A DNA stretch of 5,624 nt, from NCBI GenBank assembly GCA_934700415.1, contig CAKUXN010000037.1:1-5624 (forward strand), given 5' to 3'. Below the pieces are notes generated by a model. It saw only the letters and a list, made by a program, of their open reading frames with translations. It did no database searches and had not been told where the DNA came from. How positions within the stretch are numbered: the first letter of the stretch is position 1; each line of letters starts with the position of its first letter. Origin of the DNA: an uncultured Candidatus Saccharibacteria bacterium. GTDB taxonomy: Bacteria > Patescibacteriota > Saccharimonadia > Saccharimonadales > Saccharimonadaceae. Shown here one piece after another: positions 3,534 through 5,624 of the stretch. The position numbers and the translations under genes were made by a program.

Positions 3534-5624
3534 GATCATACCAAATTTTTTACAGACAAAGATTTACATAAATACTATGTGAAAAACTCCATCGTGAGAA
3601 GTCGCAAACAAGAGGATGGTGGCTTTGGCGAAGAATGGTTTTACTTTGACGGTACTCCTGAGAAGTCCAAAGAATTATTCGACGAATATTCGAATAGGGA
3701 TTTTAGTCGCCAAACTACGGGCAAGATTGCATATATTTTGCGAGACGAGCAAGAAAGAGCCGTTTCACAAACACTTGCTTACGCCTTAGAAAATCAAACA
3801 ACCGATTTTGGCAATCCGAATGAAAAGGCTAAATATTTATGGAATGCAAAACCTCGCTTTGGCAAGACTCTATCATCATACGACTTCGCAAAACGCTTTA
3901 ATGCAAAAAATGTACTCATAGTAACGAACCGTCCAGCCATTGCAAACTCTTGGTATGACGACTTTGAAAAATTCATTGATGGATACTACTTTATCTCTAC
4001 CACCGACTCGCTAAAAGAGCGACCAAGCTTAAGCCGTGATGAGTTTCTTCACCGCGCCAACCCTTCAGAATCCGATAAACAAATTACTTTCCTTAGCCTC
4101 CAAGATTTAAAAGGTGGAAGAATTTTTGGTGGCGGATACGACAAACTTGAATGGGTTGCAAGCTTAAATTGGGATTTGTTAATCGTAGATGAGGCACATG
4201 AGGGCGTTGATACTGAAAGAACGGACGAAGCCTTCAAAAAAATAAAACGCAAATTCACACTTCACCTTTCCGGAACGCCATTTAAGGCTATTGCAGATGG
4301 ATATTTCTCCGATAAACAAATCTTTAACTGGACTTATGTGGATGAGCAAAAAGCCAAAAAGGCTGAGTTAGAACGTGGTGACGATGCAGGCGACCATGTA
4401 AATCTACCAGATATGCGACTCTTTACGTATAAAATGTCCGAAATGATTGAGTCGAGACTTGACGAAGGTATTGAGATTGATGACGAAAATATTGATTATG
4501 CTTTTGAGCTAAACGATATGTTCTCAACCGATCCAAATGGTCGTTTTATTCATGAGAGAGAAATCCTTACGTTCCTCGACCAATTAACAATGAACAAGAA
4601 GTATCCGTTCTCAACTCCAGAAATGCGAGACGAGCTAAAACACACTTTTTGGCTCGTAGGTAATCGCGTTGCTTCGGCTAAAGCAATGGAAAAACTTCTT
4701 CGCGACCACCCCGTATTCGGACACGGGAAATATAAGATTATTCTAGCGGCCGGAGATGGAAAGCCTAATTCCGACGACGATACTTCTGAAGAAGAAATGC
4801 AAAACATTGCGGCCAACGAAAAGGCATACGACCGCGTCAAACGTGCTATCCGCGAGAATGAAAGAACCATTACTCTATCTGTTGGTCAGCTGACGACTGG
4901 CGTTACTATTGAAGAGTGGTCTGCTGTTCTTATGCTGTCTGATATTAAGTCGGAGTCGCTATATATGCAGGCGATTTTCCGTTCACAAAACCCATACAAA
5001 TATACTGACGAGATCGGTGACACTTACCGCAAGAAATCAGCGTATGTATTTGATTTTTCACCAAATCGCGTTTTGCAGGTTTATGACAAATTCGCGAATA
5101 GTCTTCTTGCTAAGGCAGCTCAGGGTGAAATTACAGAAAAAGAACGCGAAGCCAACGTGGCTGAGTTGCTTAATAATTTCCCAGTCCTTGCCGAAGACAA
5201 AGATGGAGAGATGATTGAGCTTAATGCCGAGCAGGTATTGACGTTCCCTAAAGCCATCATTGCCAAGGAAGTTGTCAATCGTGGCTTCGTTACAAACTTA
5301 TTATTCGTTAATATTAACAATGTGTTTAACATCCCATCAGAAGTAATTAGTGCATTAAATAAAGCTTCCTCTACTAATGATACTGGAAAACAGATGAAAA
5401 ACGAGGATGTCGATCATAACCCAAATCGTCAAACCGAGCGAAATCACCGTATTTCTGTAAACAAAGATAAGATCCTCGGCAATAAAGTGTATGGCTCTAG
5501 AATGCAAGAAATCGTTGCTACGGCCGTCGAACAGGAGCCAGAAGATAAAGTTATCGATAGGATTGTCGAAGAATATATTGACGAAGCACAAGAGCCATTT
5601 GCGGCCTATAAGACTATATATTCC
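3534..5624 (+). CDS. DEAH-box type III Res-like helicase part of the broken nuclease-helicase, runs off the right edge
   Basis: The frame of the GIY-YIG fragment continues after the TAG for 697 codons without another stop. Counting from 3309, it holds the end of the nuclease domain (FTDKDLHKY, then GEEWF at 107-111) and a superfamily 2 helicase: Walker A AKPRFGKT (180-187), DEAH (294-297), SGTP (321-324), a motif V region LTTGVTIEEW, and AIFRSQNP (555-562), the motif VI equivalent. This motif set matches the type III restriction Res/DEAD family, ATP-driven translocases of restriction systems. No independent start is convincing: the first in-frame candidate is GTG at 3579, without a ribosome binding site. 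The C-terminus lies outside the window. A DNA methyltransferase would be expected nearby if this is a restriction-modification locus, but none is visible. Expression needs amber readthrough; otherwise it is a pseudogene. Confidence 0.8.

Noticed and set aside
3794..5591. Several 60-106-residue ORFs antisense to or in other frames of the helicase
   Set aside because: They overlap the continuous helicase frame with its conserved motifs and look like coding shadows.

Overview
This window looks like the edge of an integrated accessory element in a low-to-mid GC bacterium. The organism has strong GGAGG-type ribosome binding sites and TATAAT promoters. The polymerase resembles UvrX/YqjW-type enzymes of Gram-positive bacteria, so a Firmicute or a Patescibacteria (Saccharibacteria-like) host fits best. 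I cannot fix the lineage from the sequence alone.

Layout. On the minus strand, 2-1357 encodes a Y-family translesion DNA polymerase. Its stop overlaps the start of a further gene off the left edge (ATGA overlap, strong ribosome binding site). At 1381-1424 lies the 3' half of a tRNA-Thr(GGT), from the anticodon loop to the discriminator base. It has no matching 5' half. Next to it is a repeat-rich non-coding stretch (1425-1602). A minus-strand two-gene operon follows: a 99-residue unknown protein (2585-2884) and a XerD-like tyrosine recombinase (1642-2547) that ends in an intrinsic terminator. The simplest reading is that the recombinase integrates at the anticodon loop of a tRNA-Thr gene and 1381-1424 is the attachment-site copy. 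The polymerase side would then be old chromosome and the recombinase side the element.

The 424-base intergenic region 2885-3308 is dense with regulation. A near-consensus promoter fires leftwards into a leader with four mutually pairing segments, the classic terminator/antiterminator arrangement. This is followed by a 19-codon leader ORF with an excellent ribosome binding site that overlaps the start of the 99-residue gene. Another promoter fires rightwards into the last gene.

That last gene (3309 to beyond the right edge, plus strand) is a restriction-type protein: a GIY-YIG (T5orf172-like) nuclease domain fused to a DEAH-box, type III Res-like helicase. One in-frame TAG at 3531-3533 splits the nuclease domain, yet the same frame then stays open for 697 codons. 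It is a recently broken gene, a sequencing error, or a gene needing amber readthrough. Together the region reads as an integrase-borne defence island, with recombinase expression under leader control and its nuclease-helicase apparently switched off by one base.
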